From Caulobacteraceae bacterium (GTDB lineage: Bacteria; Pseudomonadota; Alphaproteobacteria; Caulobacterales; Caulobacteraceae), in the NCBI GenBank assembly GCA_947478785.1, contig CANJXI010000009.1, positions 1 to 62,841 of the forward strand: 62,841 nucleotides of DNA. The letters are read 5' to 3'. The notes under the pieces are model-generated. The model was not told the origin of the DNA. It did no database searches and saw nothing but the letters and a program-made list of their open reading frames with translations. The stretch's first letter is position 1; each line of letters starts with the position of its first letter. Positions 7,958 through 17,575 of this stretch are shown here, piece after piece. The translations under genes and the position numbers were made by a program.

Positions 7958-9811
7958 ATGACCCAACGAGACGTCCCCGGACTGGAACAAGCGCCGACGA
8001 AGCACGCGGGGCTTATCCAGTGGGTGCGTGGGATCGTCGACCTCGTCGAGCCCGACCGGGTTCACTGGTGCGATGGGTCGGATGCGGAATGGACCGCGCT
8101 CACCGACACGCTGGTGGCGGCTGGCACGCTGAAACGGCTGAACCCCGCCAAGCGCCCAAATTCATTTTTCGCGGCTTCCGATCCCCGTGACGTGGCCCGC
8201 GTCGAAAGCCGCACCTTCATCTGTTCCGAGAAGCCGGAAGACGCGGGACCCACCAACAACTGGCTCGATCCCACCGAGATGCGGGCCGACATGAACGACC
8301 TGTTCAAGGGCTGCATGCGCGGCCGCACGCTCTATGTCGTGCCGTTCTGCATGGGTCCGCTGGGCTCGAAGATCAGCGCGATCGGGGTGGAGATTACCGA
8401 CAGCGCCTACGTCGCCGTATCCATGCGGATCATGACGCGGATGGGCCAAGCCGCCCTCGACCAGCTCGGCGAGGACGGCTTTTTTGTGCCCGCCGTACAT
8501 TCGGTCGGCATGCCGCTCGAGGCCGGGCAGGCCGACGTCGCCTGGCCCTGTAACGAGATCAAATACATCGTCCATTTCCCGGAGACGCGGGAAATCTGGT
8601 CCTACGGCTCCGGCTACGGTGGCAACGCGCTACTGGGTAAGAAGTGTTTCGCGCTACGGATCGCCTCAGTGATGGCCAGGGACGAGGGCTGGCTGGCTGA
8701 ACACATGCTGATCCTGAAGCTGACCTCCCCGGAGGGCGACGAGCGCTTTGTGGCGGCCGCCTTCCCAAGCGCCTGCGGCAAGACCAACATGGCGATGCTC
8801 CAGCCGACGCTGCCTGGCTGGAGGGCCGAGACCATCGGCGACGACATCTGCTGGATGCGCTTTGGCGACGATGGCAGGCTCTATGCGGTGAACCCGGAGG
8901 CCGGTTTCTTCGGGGTCGCCCCGGGCACTGGCGAGGCGACCAACAAGAACGCCGTGGCGGCGCTTTACGGGAACAGCATCTTCACCAACGTCGCGCTCAC
9001 CGATGACGGCGACGTCTGGTGGGACGGCCTGACCGTGGAGACGCCGACCCATCTCACCGACTGGCGCGGGAACAGCTGGACACCCGACTCCAGCGAGCCG
9101 GCGGCGCATCCCAACGCGCGTTTCACTGTCCCTGCCGCCCAGTGTCCGGTGATCGCGCCGGAGTGGCAAGATCCCGCCGGCGTGCCGATCTCCGCCATCC
9201 TGTTCGGCGGTCGCCGCGCTTCGGCCGTACCCCTGGTCACCGAGGCCCGCGACTGGGCCCACGGGGTTTTCATGGCGTCCAATGTCGCCTCCGAGGGGAC
9301 GGCGGCGGCCGAGACCGCCATCGGTGAGCTGCGCCGCGACCCCTTCGCCATGCTGCCGTTCTGCGGCTACAACATGGGTGACTATTTCAGCCATTGGCTG
9401 GCGATGGGCGGGAAGGCCGACGCGGCCAAGCTCCCCCGCATCTACTTCGTCAACTGGTTCCGCAAGGACGAGCGCGGCAAGTTCGTGTGGCCGGGCTTCG
9501 GCGACAACAGCCGTGTGCTCAAATGGATCGTTGATCGCCTGGAAGATCGCGCCGAGGCCGTGGAGACGCCCATCGGACGCCTGCCCGCGCCGGGCAGTCT
9601 CGATGTCTCCGGCCTGGGGCTCACTCAGGAGCAACTCGACCTGCTGCTGACCGTCGACACGGATATCTGGCGCAAGGAGGCGGCGCTCATTCCGCCTTTC
9701 TACGAGCGCTTCGGTGAGCGGTTGCCGGCCGCCCTCTGGGCCGAGCATCAGGCCCTGGTGGCGCGTCTTGAGGGTGCGATCCGCAAGCCCGCCATGGCGG
9801 CGGCGGAGTAG
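7958..9811 (+). CDS. pckG: phosphoenolpyruvate carboxykinase (GTP)
   Basis: A protein of about 617 residues with all GTP-type PEPCK signatures: the P-loop [13 protein letters not shown] at about residues 268-280 with its reactive Cys, [22 protein letters not shown], and the C-terminal [20 protein letters not shown]. It converts oxaloacetate and GTP to PEP, CO2 and GDP, the first committed step of gluconeogenesis. The frame is open further upstream, but ATG 7958 follows a CAGGGAG ribosome-binding site and gives the family's usual N-terminus. ATP-dependent PEPCK is the form I would expect in many alphaproteobacteria, so the GTP type is a useful taxonomic marker. Confidence 0.95.
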   Translation: MTQRDVPGLEQAPTKHAGLIQWVRGIVDLVEPDRVHWCDGSDAEWTALTDTLVAAGTLKRLNPAKRPNSFFAASDPRDVARVESRTFICSEKPEDAGPTNNWLDPTEMRADMNDLFKGCMRGRTLYVVPFCMGPLGSKISAIGVEITDSAYVAVSMRIMTRMGQAALDQLGEDGFFVPAVHSVGMPLEAGQADVAWPCNEIKYIVHFPETREIWSYGSGYGGNALLGKKCFALRIASVMARDEGWLAEHMLILKLTSPEGDERFVAAAFPSACGKTNMAMLQPTLPGWRAETIGDDICWMRFGDDGRLYAVNPEAGFFGVAPGTGEATNKNAVAALYGNSIFTNVALTDDGDVWWDGLTVETPTHLTDWRGNSWTPDSSEPAAHPNARFTVPAAQCPVIAPEWQDPAGVPISAILFGGRRASAVPLVTEARDWAHGVFMASNVASEGTAAAETAIGELRRDPFAMLPFCGYNMGDYFSHWLAMGGKADAAKLPRIYFVNWFRKDERGKFVWPGFGDNSRVLKWIVDRLEDRAEAVETPIGRLPAPGSLDVSGLGLTQEQLDLLLTVDTDIWRKEAALIPPFYERFGERLPAALWAEHQALVARLEGAIRKPAMAAAE

Positions 9812-9872
9812 GCCTGACCTCGCGAACCTGCTAGGCGGCTCCAGGGCGCGCGGCGCCGGGAGCAGGATCACA

Positions 9873-10628
9873 ATGAGGCTGGAGAACAAGGTCGCCATCG
9901 TTACCGGAGCGGCGAGCGGGATGGGCGCGGCCATGGCGCGATTGTTCGCGCGCGAGGGGGCCAAGGTGGTCGTCGCCGACGTCCTGCCGGAGGGGGCCGC
10001 CATCGCCGCGGAGATCGTGACGGCGGGCGGAACGGCGCTCTTCCAGAAGATGGATGTCACCGACGAGGCCGCCTGGAAGGATCTGGTGGCGATACTGGTC
10101 GAGCGGTTCGGCCGCGTGGATATCCTGGTCAACAACGCCGGGGTGAGCGGCGCCGCCGACCCCGACATGATGAGCAGCGTGTCCTGGGACCGCCTGATCA
10201 CGGTGAACGCCAAGGGCGTCTTTCTCGGCATGAAGTCGGTCATTCCGACGATGCAGGCCCAGGGCGGCGGCGCCATCGTCAATGTTTCATCGATCGCCGC
10301 GTTCGTCGGTCAGGCCGGTGTGCACATGGGCTACAACGCGTCCAAGGCGGCTTCGCACGTCATGACCAAGTCGGCCGCCGTGCAGTTCGGTCGTGACGGA
10401 ATCCGCGTCAACTCGATCCACCCCGGCGTGATGCCGGCAATGATCGGGACACGCGCGACGAACGCGCCGCCAGAGGCGCGCCTGCCCTTTATCGCCCGCA
10501 TCCCGCTCGGCCGGGAAGGCAGGGTCGAAGAAGCCGCCTATGCCGCGCTGTTCCTTGCTTCCGACGAAGCCTCGTACATCAGTGGAACCGATCTCGTCGT
10601 TGACGGCGGTTGGCAAGCGAACGCTTAG
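9873..10628 (+). CDS. short-chain dehydrogenase/reductase
   Basis: A 251-residue classical SDR. TGAASGMGAAMA (TGxxxGxG) is at residues 12-23, the NNAG motif is near residue 88, followed by the catalytic Ser in VNVSSIA, YNASK (Tyr/Lys), and NSIHPG. Substrate is not predictable. The phytanoyl-CoA-dioxygenase-like gene follows 29 bases later in the same direction, suggesting a two-gene catabolic unit for an acyl or hydroxylated substrate (inference). The ATG at 9873 follows a short purine-rich stretch (GGGAGCAGGA). The longer upstream extension of the frame reads like random coding. Confidence 0.88.
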   Translation: MRLENKVAIVTGAASGMGAAMARLFAREGAKVVVADVLPEGAAIAAEIVTAGGTALFQKMDVTDEAAWKDLVAILVERFGRVDILVNNAGVSGAADPDMMSSVSWDRLITVNAKGVFLGMKSVIPTMQAQGGGAIVNVSSIAAFVGQAGVHMGYNASKAASHVMTKSAAVQFGRDGIRVNSIHPGVMPAMIGTRATNAPPEARLPFIARIPLGREGRVEEAAYAALFLASDEASYISGTDLVVDGGWQANA

Positions 10629-10657
10629 TGACCCGGAGAAATGGGTAGGGATAAGTC

Positions 10658-11794
10658 ATGCCCTTGGACACAGTCGATCTGAGCGGCGAAGAGCAGGCCT
10701 TGCACGCCTACTTCCGAGAAGGCGAGGCGCGGGCGAGAACGATCGGCAATCGCGGGACCATCCGGTTCACCGACGACGGCAAGCTGCATCCCGAGATCAT
10801 CGACGCCTACGAGCGGTGTGGCTTCTACGTCTTCGAGGGCGTGCTGTCGGCGCGGGAGTTAAGCGAACTCGAGAGCGACTTCGTCGATATGCAGGACCGA
10901 CTGCCGTCCGCGCCAGATTCCAAGGTGGACCGCAAGGGCCGCCCCGCGCTCGGGTCCGACCGGAGCACCCCCGTGGCCCTGTGGTCAAAACCGCTGGGTG
11001 ATCCGTTCGGGGGCACGAGCATCGGCAACGGACGCCATCAGGTAAGGATGTTCCAGCCCGAGGCCGCGGAAGAGCTACCGGACCAGATCGCCTTCTCCAT
11101 CAACCTGCCGCTGCAATATTCCGACGCCAACCTGCGGCTCCTGGCCCACCCGAAACTTCTGGCGGTGGTCGAGGCCCTGTATGGTGAGGATTTCGTCCCC
11201 CTGGCCGAGGCGATCATCATCAAGAAGCCGGGCGAGGGCGCGAGCTTTTCCTGGCACCAGGATGGCGTGGTGGAGGATCCGCAGGCGGCGGGCTTCCAGC
11301 TGATGGCCCAGCTCTACGGCTCGACCGCGGCCAACGGCGTCTGGTATCTGCCGGGCAGCCACAAGCTGGGCCGAGTGGACTTAGACGCCATGAGCCGCGA
11401 TGCCGGCGGTGACCGCTTGCCGGGCGCCGTGCCGATCGTCTGCGGCCCGGGCGACGTGGCGATCAGCAATCGGCAGGTGGCCCATGGTTCGTTCCCCAAC
11501 ACCAGCCCCGACCTGCGGGTGACCTTCAACCTGGGTTTCCACCGGTTCCGCACGCTGGAGGAGACGGTCGGGACGCGGTTCTTCGATAGTGCGCGCGTGG
11601 CCAACACACCCGAGGCGATCCGCAAGCGCTGTGAGATGGTCGGCTATGCGACGGCCGCCCGCCGGGAGCATTTTCGGGACGAGGCGCCGTTTGTCTATCG
11701 GCCGCACGTGGCTGCGGGGCAGGTCTTCCGCTGGGATGACGAGGCCCGCCAAGCGGTGCTCGACCTCCACGGAGTCGAGATCGTCGTTCCCTGA
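10658..11794 (+). CDS. phytanoyl-CoA dioxygenase family (PhyH) protein
   Basis: A 378-residue Fe(II)/2-oxoglutarate-dependent oxygenase-like protein. The iron-binding HxD is in FSWHQDGVVED, the distal His in NRQVAHGSFPN, and the 2-oxoglutarate Arg in LRVTFNLGFHR. The N-terminal ~50 residues precede the oxygenase fold and contain the typical YERCGFYVFEGVLS entry motif. The reaction is hydroxylation of an unknown small substrate. It is probably cotranscribed with the SDR upstream. It converges on the FlaA1-like gene across a 30-base gap with no clear terminator. Confidence 0.88.
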   Translation: MPLDTVDLSGEEQALHAYFREGEARARTIGNRGTIRFTDDGKLHPEIIDAYERCGFYVFEGVLSARELSELESDFVDMQDRLPSAPDSKVDRKGRPALGSDRSTPVALWSKPLGDPFGGTSIGNGRHQVRMFQPEAAEELPDQIAFSINLPLQYSDANLRLLAHPKLLAVVEALYGEDFVPLAEAIIIKKPGEGASFSWHQDGVVEDPQAAGFQLMAQLYGSTAANGVWYLPGSHKLGRVDLDAMSRDAGGDRLPGAVPIVCGPGDVAISNRQVAHGSFPNTSPDLRVTFNLGFHRFRTLEETVGTRFFDSARVANTPEAIRKRCEMVGYATAARREHFRDEAPFVYRPHVAAGQVFRWDDEARQAVLDLHGVEIVVP

Positions 11795-11824
11795 ACGAAA
11801 GCGGCCGGCTTCCCTCGACGGGCG

Positions 11825-13894
11825 TCAGCCGTTCGCCACGACCCGGAGGGTCGGGGCCGGCCCGGACCGGTCGCCGCGGATCTCGGCCACCAGGTTGAAG
11901 AGTGCGCGGCGGACGCCGTCCACGTCGCCGCGGGCGGCCAGAGCCTCGATCTCGATGATGTGGGCCGCGGAGATCCGCCGGGCCGAGTTGGAGACAACCT
12001 CCAGCACTTTTGGCGCGCAGGGCAGCGACCGCTCGGTCTCGTCGAGCAAGGCCTCGGTCAACTTCTCGCCGGGGCGCAGGCCCGTGATCTCGATCTCGAT
12101 TTCCTTGCCGGGCGTCCGGCCAGAGAGCGCGATCATCTGGCGCGCAAGGTCGATGATGCGGACTGGCTCGCCCATTTCGAGCAGGAACAGGCGGGCCTCG
12201 TGACCTTCGCCCTCGGCGCAGGTGGCGGTGGCGTGCAGCACGAGCTGACTCGCCTCCGGTATGGTCATGAAGAAGCGTTCCATCTCCGGATGGGTGATGG
12301 TCACCGGGCCGCCGCGTTCGATCTGCGACTTGAAGATCGGCACGACGGAGCCTGCCGAGCCCAGCACATTGCCGAAGCGGACGGCCGAGAAGCGGGCGCC
12401 GTGGCTGCTGGACTGCTGCGCCTGGATCACCGATTCCGCGAGGCGCTTGGTCGCCCCCATGACGTTCGTCGGGTCGACGGCCTTGTCGGTGGAGATCAGC
12501 ACCATCTGGCCCGCGCCACAGGTCTTGACTGCCTCTGCGACATTCCACGTGCCAATCACGTTGGTCAGCGCGCCCTCGCAGGGGTGGCGCTCGACCATGG
12601 ACACGTGCTTCAGCGCGGCGGCGTGGAACACCAGGTCGGGCTTTTCAGCGAGAAAGGCCTTTGTGACCCGCGCCGAATTGGCCACATCGCACAGGACCGC
12701 CTTGCGAGAGACGCCCGGGAAAGTCTCGCCCATCTCGCGCTCAATCTCGAAGAGGGCCGTCTCGGCGAAGTCCAGCAGCGTGAGGTGCGCGCACTGGAAT
12801 GACGCCACCTGGCGGCACAGTTCGGCGCCGATGGATCCTCCCGCGCCGGTGACAAGCACGCGCCGGCCGCGGATCAGGTTACCGATGGCGTTTCGGTCGA
12901 GTTCGATCGGTTCCCGGGCCAGCAGTTCCTCGATCTTGATCTCGCGCATCGGCAGCAGGGTGACACCGTCGTGCTGGGCGAGTTCGACGATGGATGGAAG
13001 GCGCAGTAGCCTGATGCCGTCGGTTTTCAGCCGGCCCAGAAGGTCGGCCGTAAGGCCCTTCAGACGGGCAGGCTCCTCAAGGAAGAGTATGGCGCGGGGA
13101 TAGCGGTTCCAGCGGCGCAGATCGGCCAGCGCCTCGTCAAGATTTTCGAGGCTCTCGATGATGCAGACGCCGCGCACCTGTTGGCCAACGTCGCGGGCGT
13201 CGGTGCCGACGATGCCGACGGGTGTGTAGGACCGATCATGGCTGCGGCCGACATCGCGCAGGTAGGTGTCGGCCATGGAGGTGGGCCCGATCAGCAGCAG
13301 GCTAGGCGACTGGGTGACGCGATCGGTAATGGTCTTCAGGGGCGAAAAGCTGTCCAGGGCGTGTTCGTGCAGAGCCCGGCGTAGAATCCGCACCCCCATC
13401 GAGGCCACCATCTGCAGCATCGGGGCCATGAACAGGGTCGAGCGGGGCAGGCCCTTGGCCCGGTCAAGCACGAAGACCCACAGGAGGAAAACACCGACCG
13501 TCAGCAGTGCAATCCGCGCGATCACCAGGGCGTCGGGAATGGAGGCGTAGCGCCACGGCGATAGCTCTCGCCGGAAGAGGAACGAGAAGACGCCGGCAAG
13601 CGCCGCGTAGAGCAAGGTGAGTTGCGCGAGGCTGAGCGAGGAGGCCTGCTCGACACCCAGAACACCGAGCCCGGACGGCGAGACGATGAAGGCGAGGGCG
13701 AATGCGACGGCGGCCAGCACCATGTCCGCGACGATGGTCTGGGCTTGTAAGGCCATCCGCTCCATGGGCTGCACTCCGTTATCTCCGCGAGTCGCCAGCA
13801 TAGGCCTGGGGGTGCGACCGTCTATCGAAACCGACGGGGCGCATACTTCAATGCCATCGCGGACGCCCCGGTTGCACAGCCTCTGCGCGTCCAT
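11825..13894 (-). CDS. membrane-bound nucleotide-sugar 4,6-dehydratase/epimerase (FlaA1/CapD/PglF type)
   Basis: A 689-residue protein with an N-terminal hydrophobic region (about four helices, roughly residues 52-170), a CoA-binding-like Rossmann domain (SLLLIGPTSMADTYL), and a C-terminal SDR domain. The SDR domain carries VTGAGGSIGAELC, ALKHVSMVE and STDKAVDPTNVMGATKR. This is the long WbpM/PglF architecture, whose members dehydrate UDP-GlcNAc at C4/C6 to make amino- and deoxy-sugars at the inner membrane. Start ATG 13894 gives a 43-residue polar tail before MERMALQ. An internal start near there is possible. It supplies precursors for the surface-glycan genes of this region. Confidence 0.92.
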   Translation of the reverse strand: MDAQRLCNRGVRDGIEVCAPSVSIDGRTPRPMLATRGDNGVQPMERMALQAQTIVADMVLAAVAFALAFIVSPSGLGVLGVEQASSLSLAQLTLLYAALAGVFSFLFRRELSPWRYASIPDALVIARIALLTVGVFLLWVFVLDRAKGLPRSTLFMAPMLQMVASMGVRILRRALHEHALDSFSPLKTITDRVTQSPSLLLIGPTSMADTYLRDVGRSHDRSYTPVGIVGTDARDVGQQVRGVCIIESLENLDEALADLRRWNRYPRAILFLEEPARLKGLTADLLGRLKTDGIRLLRLPSIVELAQHDGVTLLPMREIKIEELLAREPIELDRNAIGNLIRGRRVLVTGAGGSIGAELCRQVASFQCAHLTLLDFAETALFEIEREMGETFPGVSRKAVLCDVANSARVTKAFLAEKPDLVFHAAALKHVSMVERHPCEGALTNVIGTWNVAEAVKTCGAGQMVLISTDKAVDPTNVMGATKRLAESVIQAQQSSSHGARFSAVRFGNVLGSAGSVVPIFKSQIERGGPVTITHPEMERFFMTIPEASQLVLHATATCAEGEGHEARLFLLEMGEPVRIIDLARQMIALSGRTPGKEIEIEITGLRPGEKLTEALLDETERSLPCAPKVLEVVSNSARRISAAHIIEIEALAARGDVDGVRRALFNLVAEIRGDRSGPAPTLRVVANG

Positions 13895-13936
13895 AAGGCG
13901 CCGTGACCTAACTTAAGCGCTCGCCGACCCGCAAAT

Positions 13937-13965
13937 GGAAAAGCCGCCGCAAGATGCGGCGGCTT
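13937..13965 (-). terminator. intrinsic terminator of the porin gene
   Basis: A perfect 10-bp stem, AAGCCGCCGC / GCGGCGGCTT, with a 5-base loop at 13941-13965. Read on the minus strand it is followed by TTCC after the stem's own TT. It lies 22 bases past the porin stop codon. Confidence 0.85.
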
Positions 13966-13987
13966 CCCGAACAACAGGTAAATGGGG

Positions 13988-14683
13988 CTAGAAGGTGGCT
14001 TTCACCGTCGCCACGAAACGCGACTTGCCTAGCTTGCCGTAGAAGTTCGTGCTGGTGTCGACGTAGCGGAAGTCGAGACCCACGCTGTCGGTGACGGCGT
14101 AGCCGACGCCAGCGTTCCAGGTCGTGTAATCGCCCGGCCCCTGGAAGTCCTGCCGGCCGACGGCGCCGCTGACCGAGAACTTCGTGTTCGGGATCGGGGC
14201 GGCGAGGTTGAACTCGTAATAATAGGAATTGATGTTGCCGGGGCCGGTCGCGTTCGGGGAGTAGAAGAACGCCACGCCAGCCGTGGCGGGGCCCAGGGCC
14301 ATCGAACCAGCGGCCTTGGCTTCCCAGTATTCCCAGTCGTTGTGGTCCTTGGTGTAGCCGTAGCGGAAGGCGCCGAAGTCGAAGGTCACGGGGCCGAGAA
14401 CCGGCTTGATGCCCGCGTAGATGTCGTACTCGGTGTCGGCGGAGTCGCCGAAGTCGATGTTCGAGAACCACACGCCTGCGTAGCCGATCTTGGCCAGGGT
14501 CACGTCGGCGCCGACGAAGACCTCGGGGTCGTTCTGGGTTTGGCTGATGCCGCGGAAGATGTAGTCGGTGGAGCCGCCCGCGTTGAAAACGAGGCCCAGC
14601 GGACGATCCGCGGCGGCCGCCGCGCCGACCAGCGCGAACGAAGCGACGGTGGCCGCAACCAGCGCAAGTTTAAAAGTTCTCAT
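13988..14683 (-). CDS. TorF-family putative outer-membrane porin
   Basis: A 231-residue secreted beta-barrel protein. The signal peptide (MRTFKLALVAATVASFALVG, cleavage after AAAA) is followed by a run of amphipathic strands rich in Gly, Tyr and Asp. The N-terminal sequence FNAGGSTDYIFRGISQTQ is the hallmark of the TorF/Gcw_chp family of small outer-membrane proteins. The protein ends in Phe (VATVKATF), the usual C-terminal residue for BAM-dependent insertion. It is monocistronic, with its own terminator. Natural substrate is unknown. Confidence 0.9.
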   Translation of the reverse strand: MRTFKLALVAATVASFALVGAAAAADRPLGLVFNAGGSTDYIFRGISQTQNDPEVFVGADVTLAKIGYAGVWFSNIDFGDSADTEYDIYAGIKPVLGPVTFDFGAFRYGYTKDHNDWEYWEAKAAGSMALGPATAGVAFFYSPNATGPGNINSYYYEFNLAAPIPNTKFSVSGAVGRQDFQGPGDYTTWNAGVGYAVTDSVGLDFRYVDTSTNFYGKLGKSRFVATVKATF

Positions 14684-14876
14684 TTTTGAATATCCCCTTG
14701 TCTTCAGTCCCCCGGCTTTAACCGGCGTCGACCGTGCTCACCCATCCTCGCGGCCCCGGAGCCGAGATCAATGAGGGGTGGCTCCGCGGGAGGCGGCTCG
14801 GTCAGGCTGATCGATATTTGGGCGACCTAATTTGCCGGCGCCTGAATAATAGGCGCGAATTCTGCCCGAAATTGCG

Positions 14877-15677
14877 TCAACGCGCCGTCAGGGCGGCATA
14901 GCCAAGGTGCGCGCCGGCATCGACCAGCAGAATCTCTCCGGTGACGTGCCGGGAGGCGCGTGAGGCCAGAAAAACGGTGGAGGCCGCGATGTCCTCCGGC
15001 GTCGAGGCGGCCTTGAGAGGCGTCGACGTCGCGGCGTTGGCCCGGACCCGATCCGCGCCCGAGACGCCCAGTCCCTTTCCGAACCACGGGGTGTCAATGA
15101 AGCCCGGACAGACGGCGTTGACCCGGATCTTGGGGGCCAGCGCTCGGGCCAGGGACAAGGTCATGGTGGTCAGCGCGCCCTTCGAGGCCGCATAGGGAAT
15201 CGACGAGCCGATGCCGGTGACGCCTGCGATGGAGGCGGTGTTCACCACCGCGCCGGCTTGTGGCGCGGCTTCCAGCAGGGCGCGGCAGGACCGGACCATC
15301 TGGTAGGCGCCCACCACATTCACCGCATAGAGGTCCAGGAAGTCCTGGCCGGACACGGCGTCCAAGTCGGCGTGGCGGGCGAAGCGGGTCACGCCCGCGT
15401 TGTTGAAGAGCGCGTCGATGCGCCCGAAGGCCTGGGCGGCGGCCGCGATCTTCCTGCAGTCCTCGTCGCGGGCGACATCGCCCTGGACCACGACGGCCTG
15501 GCCGCCCTCGGCTTCGACCAAACGGGCCGTCTCGTTGGCCTCATCGGCGTTGTGAGCGTAGTTGATGACCACGACCCTGGCTCCGCGCTGCGCGGTTTCG
15601 ACGGCGATGGCGCGGCCCAGTCCTGTCGAGGCGCCGGTCACAACCACAACGAAATCTTCGCAATCCCTGCCGCCCAT
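14877..15677 (-). CDS. short-chain dehydrogenase/reductase
   Basis: A 266-residue SDR. The NAD(P) motif is [16 protein letters not shown] lies near residue 95, VNTASIAG has the catalytic Ser, and YAASKGAL has the Tyr/Lys pair. The C-terminus [18 protein letters not shown] is typical of 3-oxoacyl-reductase or glucose-dehydrogenase-like SDRs. The open frame runs on upstream far beyond the real gene. ATG 15677 ([15 protein letters not shown]) puts the cofactor motif at the standard distance. It is divergent from queF, with 93 bases between the starts. Substrate is unknown. Confidence 0.88.
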   Translation of the reverse strand: MGGRDCEDFVVVVTGASTGLGRAIAVETAQRGARVVVINYAHNADEANETARLVEAEGGQAVVVQGDVARDEDCRKIAAAAQAFGRIDALFNNAGVTRFARHADLDAVSGQDFLDLYAVNVVGAYQMVRSCRALLEAAPQAGAVVNTASIAGVTGIGSSIPYAASKGALTTMTLSLARALAPKIRVNAVCPGFIDTPWFGKGLGVSGADRVRANAATSTPLKAASTPEDIAASTVFLASRASRHVTGEILLVDAGAHLGYAALTAR

Positions 15678-15770
15678 GCTCGTCTCCCGCCCGTATCCGC
15701 ATCTGATAGCGGCCAGACCCGTGGCTGTCTCTGTTGCGAGCGGCCGTCCGAAGGGGCTAAAGCCGCGGAC

Positions 15771-16226
15771 ATGGATACGTCCGATCTTACCCAGCTCGGC
15801 CACGAGGCGCGGGGCTTCGCGAGCCCCGACGAGGCGGTGCTGGAGCGCGTTCCCAATCCGCAGGCCGGCGCGCTCTATCTGGCCCGGTTCACGGTTCCGG
15901 AGTTCACGTCGCTTTGCCCGGTGACCGGACAACCCGATTTCGCCCATCTGGTGATCGACTACGCGCCTGGCGAATGGCTGATCGAGTCCAAGTCGCTGAA
16001 ACTCTACCTGGGATCGTTCCGCAACCACGGCGCCTTTCACGAGGATTGCACCGTGGCCATCGGGCGACGGATCGTGGCCACCGCCGAGCCGCGATGGTTG
16101 CGGATCGGCGGATACTGGTTTCCGCGGGGCGGCATCCCGATCGACGTGTTCTGGCAGAGTGGCGTTCCACCGGAAGGCCTGTGGCTGCCGGATCAGGGCG
16201 TCGCGCCGTATCGCGGACGCGGATAG
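15771..16226 (+). CDS. queF: NADPH-dependent 7-cyano-7-deazaguanine reductase
   Basis: A 151-residue short-form (unimodular) QueF, which reduces preQ0 nitrile to preQ1 in queuosine biosynthesis. The catalytic Cys49 lies in [12 protein letters not shown], with the proton-donor Asp56. The NADPH-site signature ESKSLKLYL and the FHEDCTV Glu/His segment are present. ATG 15771 gives a normal-length protein; the longer upstream frame is antisense to the SDR. No other queuosine genes are in the window. Confidence 0.95.
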   Translation: MDTSDLTQLGHEARGFASPDEAVLERVPNPQAGALYLARFTVPEFTSLCPVTGQPDFAHLVIDYAPGEWLIESKSLKLYLGSFRNHGAFHEDCTVAIGRRIVATAEPRWLRIGGYWFPRGGIPIDVFWQSGVPPEGLWLPDQGVAPYRGRG

Positions 16227-16236
16227 ACCCCGCCGA

Positions 16237-16848
16237 TCAGGCCTTCCAGCGGCTGACCAGCGGCGCGACGGCGGGACGCTCGCGTTCCTTGGGCGGTTCG
16301 CGCGGCGTGCCGAGGAGGACGAAGCCAGCCACCTTCTCGGCCTTCGACAGGCCGAGGATCGCCCGGGCCTCAGGATCATAGGCGTACCAGTCGGTGATCC
16401 AGTTGGCGCCATAGCCCATGGCCAGCGCCGCATAGAGCAGGGTGGCGCCGACGGCGCCGGCCGAGAGCAACTGCTCCCATTCCGGGATGTCGGCCTGCCT
16501 TGGAGACGAGACAATCGCGATCGCCAGCGGGGGAACCTTGAGCTTCCCGAGCTTGTTCACGGCTGTCAGATCGCCGCGCGCCCGCGCGATGGCCTCCAGC
16601 CTGGCGGCGAACTCGGCCTTGTTCCCCTCATCAAGGATGACGAAGCGCCAAGGCGACAGCTTGCCGTGATCGGGCACGCGCGTGGCCAGGCGCAGCAGGA
16701 CGTCGACCTCCTGGGCGCTGGGCGCCGGCGCCGTCAAGGTGAGGGCGGAATTGGATCGGCGCAGGGCCAGGAAGTCCAGAACACCCGGCGCGGGCTGGCT
16801 GAGAATGGAGGCGCCGAATTCGGGCGCGGTGGGAAGGACGACAGTCAC
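16237..16848 (-). CDS. nitroreductase family protein (YdjA-like)
   Basis: A protein of about 203 residues of the FMN-dependent nitroreductase fold, YdjA subgroup. It has the N-terminal RRS motif (LALRRSNSALTL), the VPDHGKLSPWRFVIL segment that binds FMN phosphate, and the C-terminal GFVLLGTPREPP. The start is uncertain: GTG 16848 keeps the family N-terminus, and GTG 16911 would add 21 residues. It converges on queF with a 10-base gap. It probably reduces quinones or nitro compounds; the physiological substrate is unknown. Confidence 0.85.
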   Translation of the reverse strand: MTVVLPTAPEFGASILSQPAPGVLDFLALRRSNSALTLTAPAPSAQEVDVLLRLATRVPDHGKLSPWRFVILDEGNKAEFAARLEAIARARGDLTAVNKLGKLKVPPLAIAIVSSPRQADIPEWEQLLSAGAVGATLLYAALAMGYGANWITDWYAYDPEARAILGLSKAEKVAGFVLLGTPREPPKERERPAVAPLVSRWKA

Positions 16849-16932
16849 GGGCGCCTCTTGGGCTTTAAGGAAACCGATAGGTGGGTTCTTTAAGGATGCG
16901 GCGGCGCGCACCGCAAGGCGAGGCTCTTATCC

Positions 16933-17547
16933 ATGCGTTCGAAATTCGCCTGGCTGCGGCCCCATGGTCAGCCTTGGAAGCGAGGCGCGGACCGTACGGT
17001 GTTCGAGAGCGCCTGGATCCAGGTGACCGATCAGGTGGCGATCGCGCCCACGGGGCGGCCGGCGAAGTACGGCATGGTCGGCTTCAAGAACCTGGCGATC
17101 GCCATTCTGCCTATCCACGAGGACGGAAGCATCACCCTGGTCGGCCAGTATCGGTTTCCGCTCGGCGACTATAGCTGGGAACTGCCTGAGGGCGGCTCGC
17201 CGGTGGACGAGCATCCGCTGGATGGCGCCAGGCGCGAACTCGCCGAGGAAACCGGTCTGGCGGCGGCGGAATGGCGCGAGGTGATGCGCACGCAGCTGTC
17301 CAACTCGGTGACCGACGAGCGGATGATCGGCTACCTCGCGACGGGCCTTTCGGAGGCCCAAGGCGGGCATGCGCCGGATGAGACCGAGGCGATAGCACTG
17401 GCCCGCGTTCCCTTTCGCGAGGCGCTGGAGGCCGCGATGACCGGACGGATTCAGGACATGCTGACGGTGGCGATGTTGCTGAAGGGCTACCATATGGCAC
17501 GAGAAGGGGCTTTGGCGGGCGCTTTGGCGCGCGCCATGCTAGAATAG
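16933..17547 (+). CDS. NUDIX hydrolase (ADP-ribose pyrophosphatase-like)
   Basis: A 204-residue NUDIX enzyme. The box GX5EX7REUXEEXGU is complete, ending in RRELAEETGL at about residues 100-109, and lies after the strands LVGQYRFPLGDYSWELPEGG. That WELPEG-plus-box spacing is typical of ADP-sugar pyrophosphatases. The N-terminal domain-swap strands are also present. It would hydrolyse an ADP-sugar or related nucleoside diphosphate in the cytoplasm. cysE follows immediately in the same direction. Confidence 0.9.
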   Translation: MRSKFAWLRPHGQPWKRGADRTVFESAWIQVTDQVAIAPTGRPAKYGMVGFKNLAIAILPIHEDGSITLVGQYRFPLGDYSWELPEGGSPVDEHPLDGARRELAEETGLAAAEWREVMRTQLSNSVTDERMIGYLATGLSEAQGGHAPDETEAIALARVPFREALEAAMTGRIQDMLTVAMLLKGYHMAREGALAGALARAMLE

Positions 17548-17575
17548 GGTGACGTCCATGGGGCGAGAGGAACTG

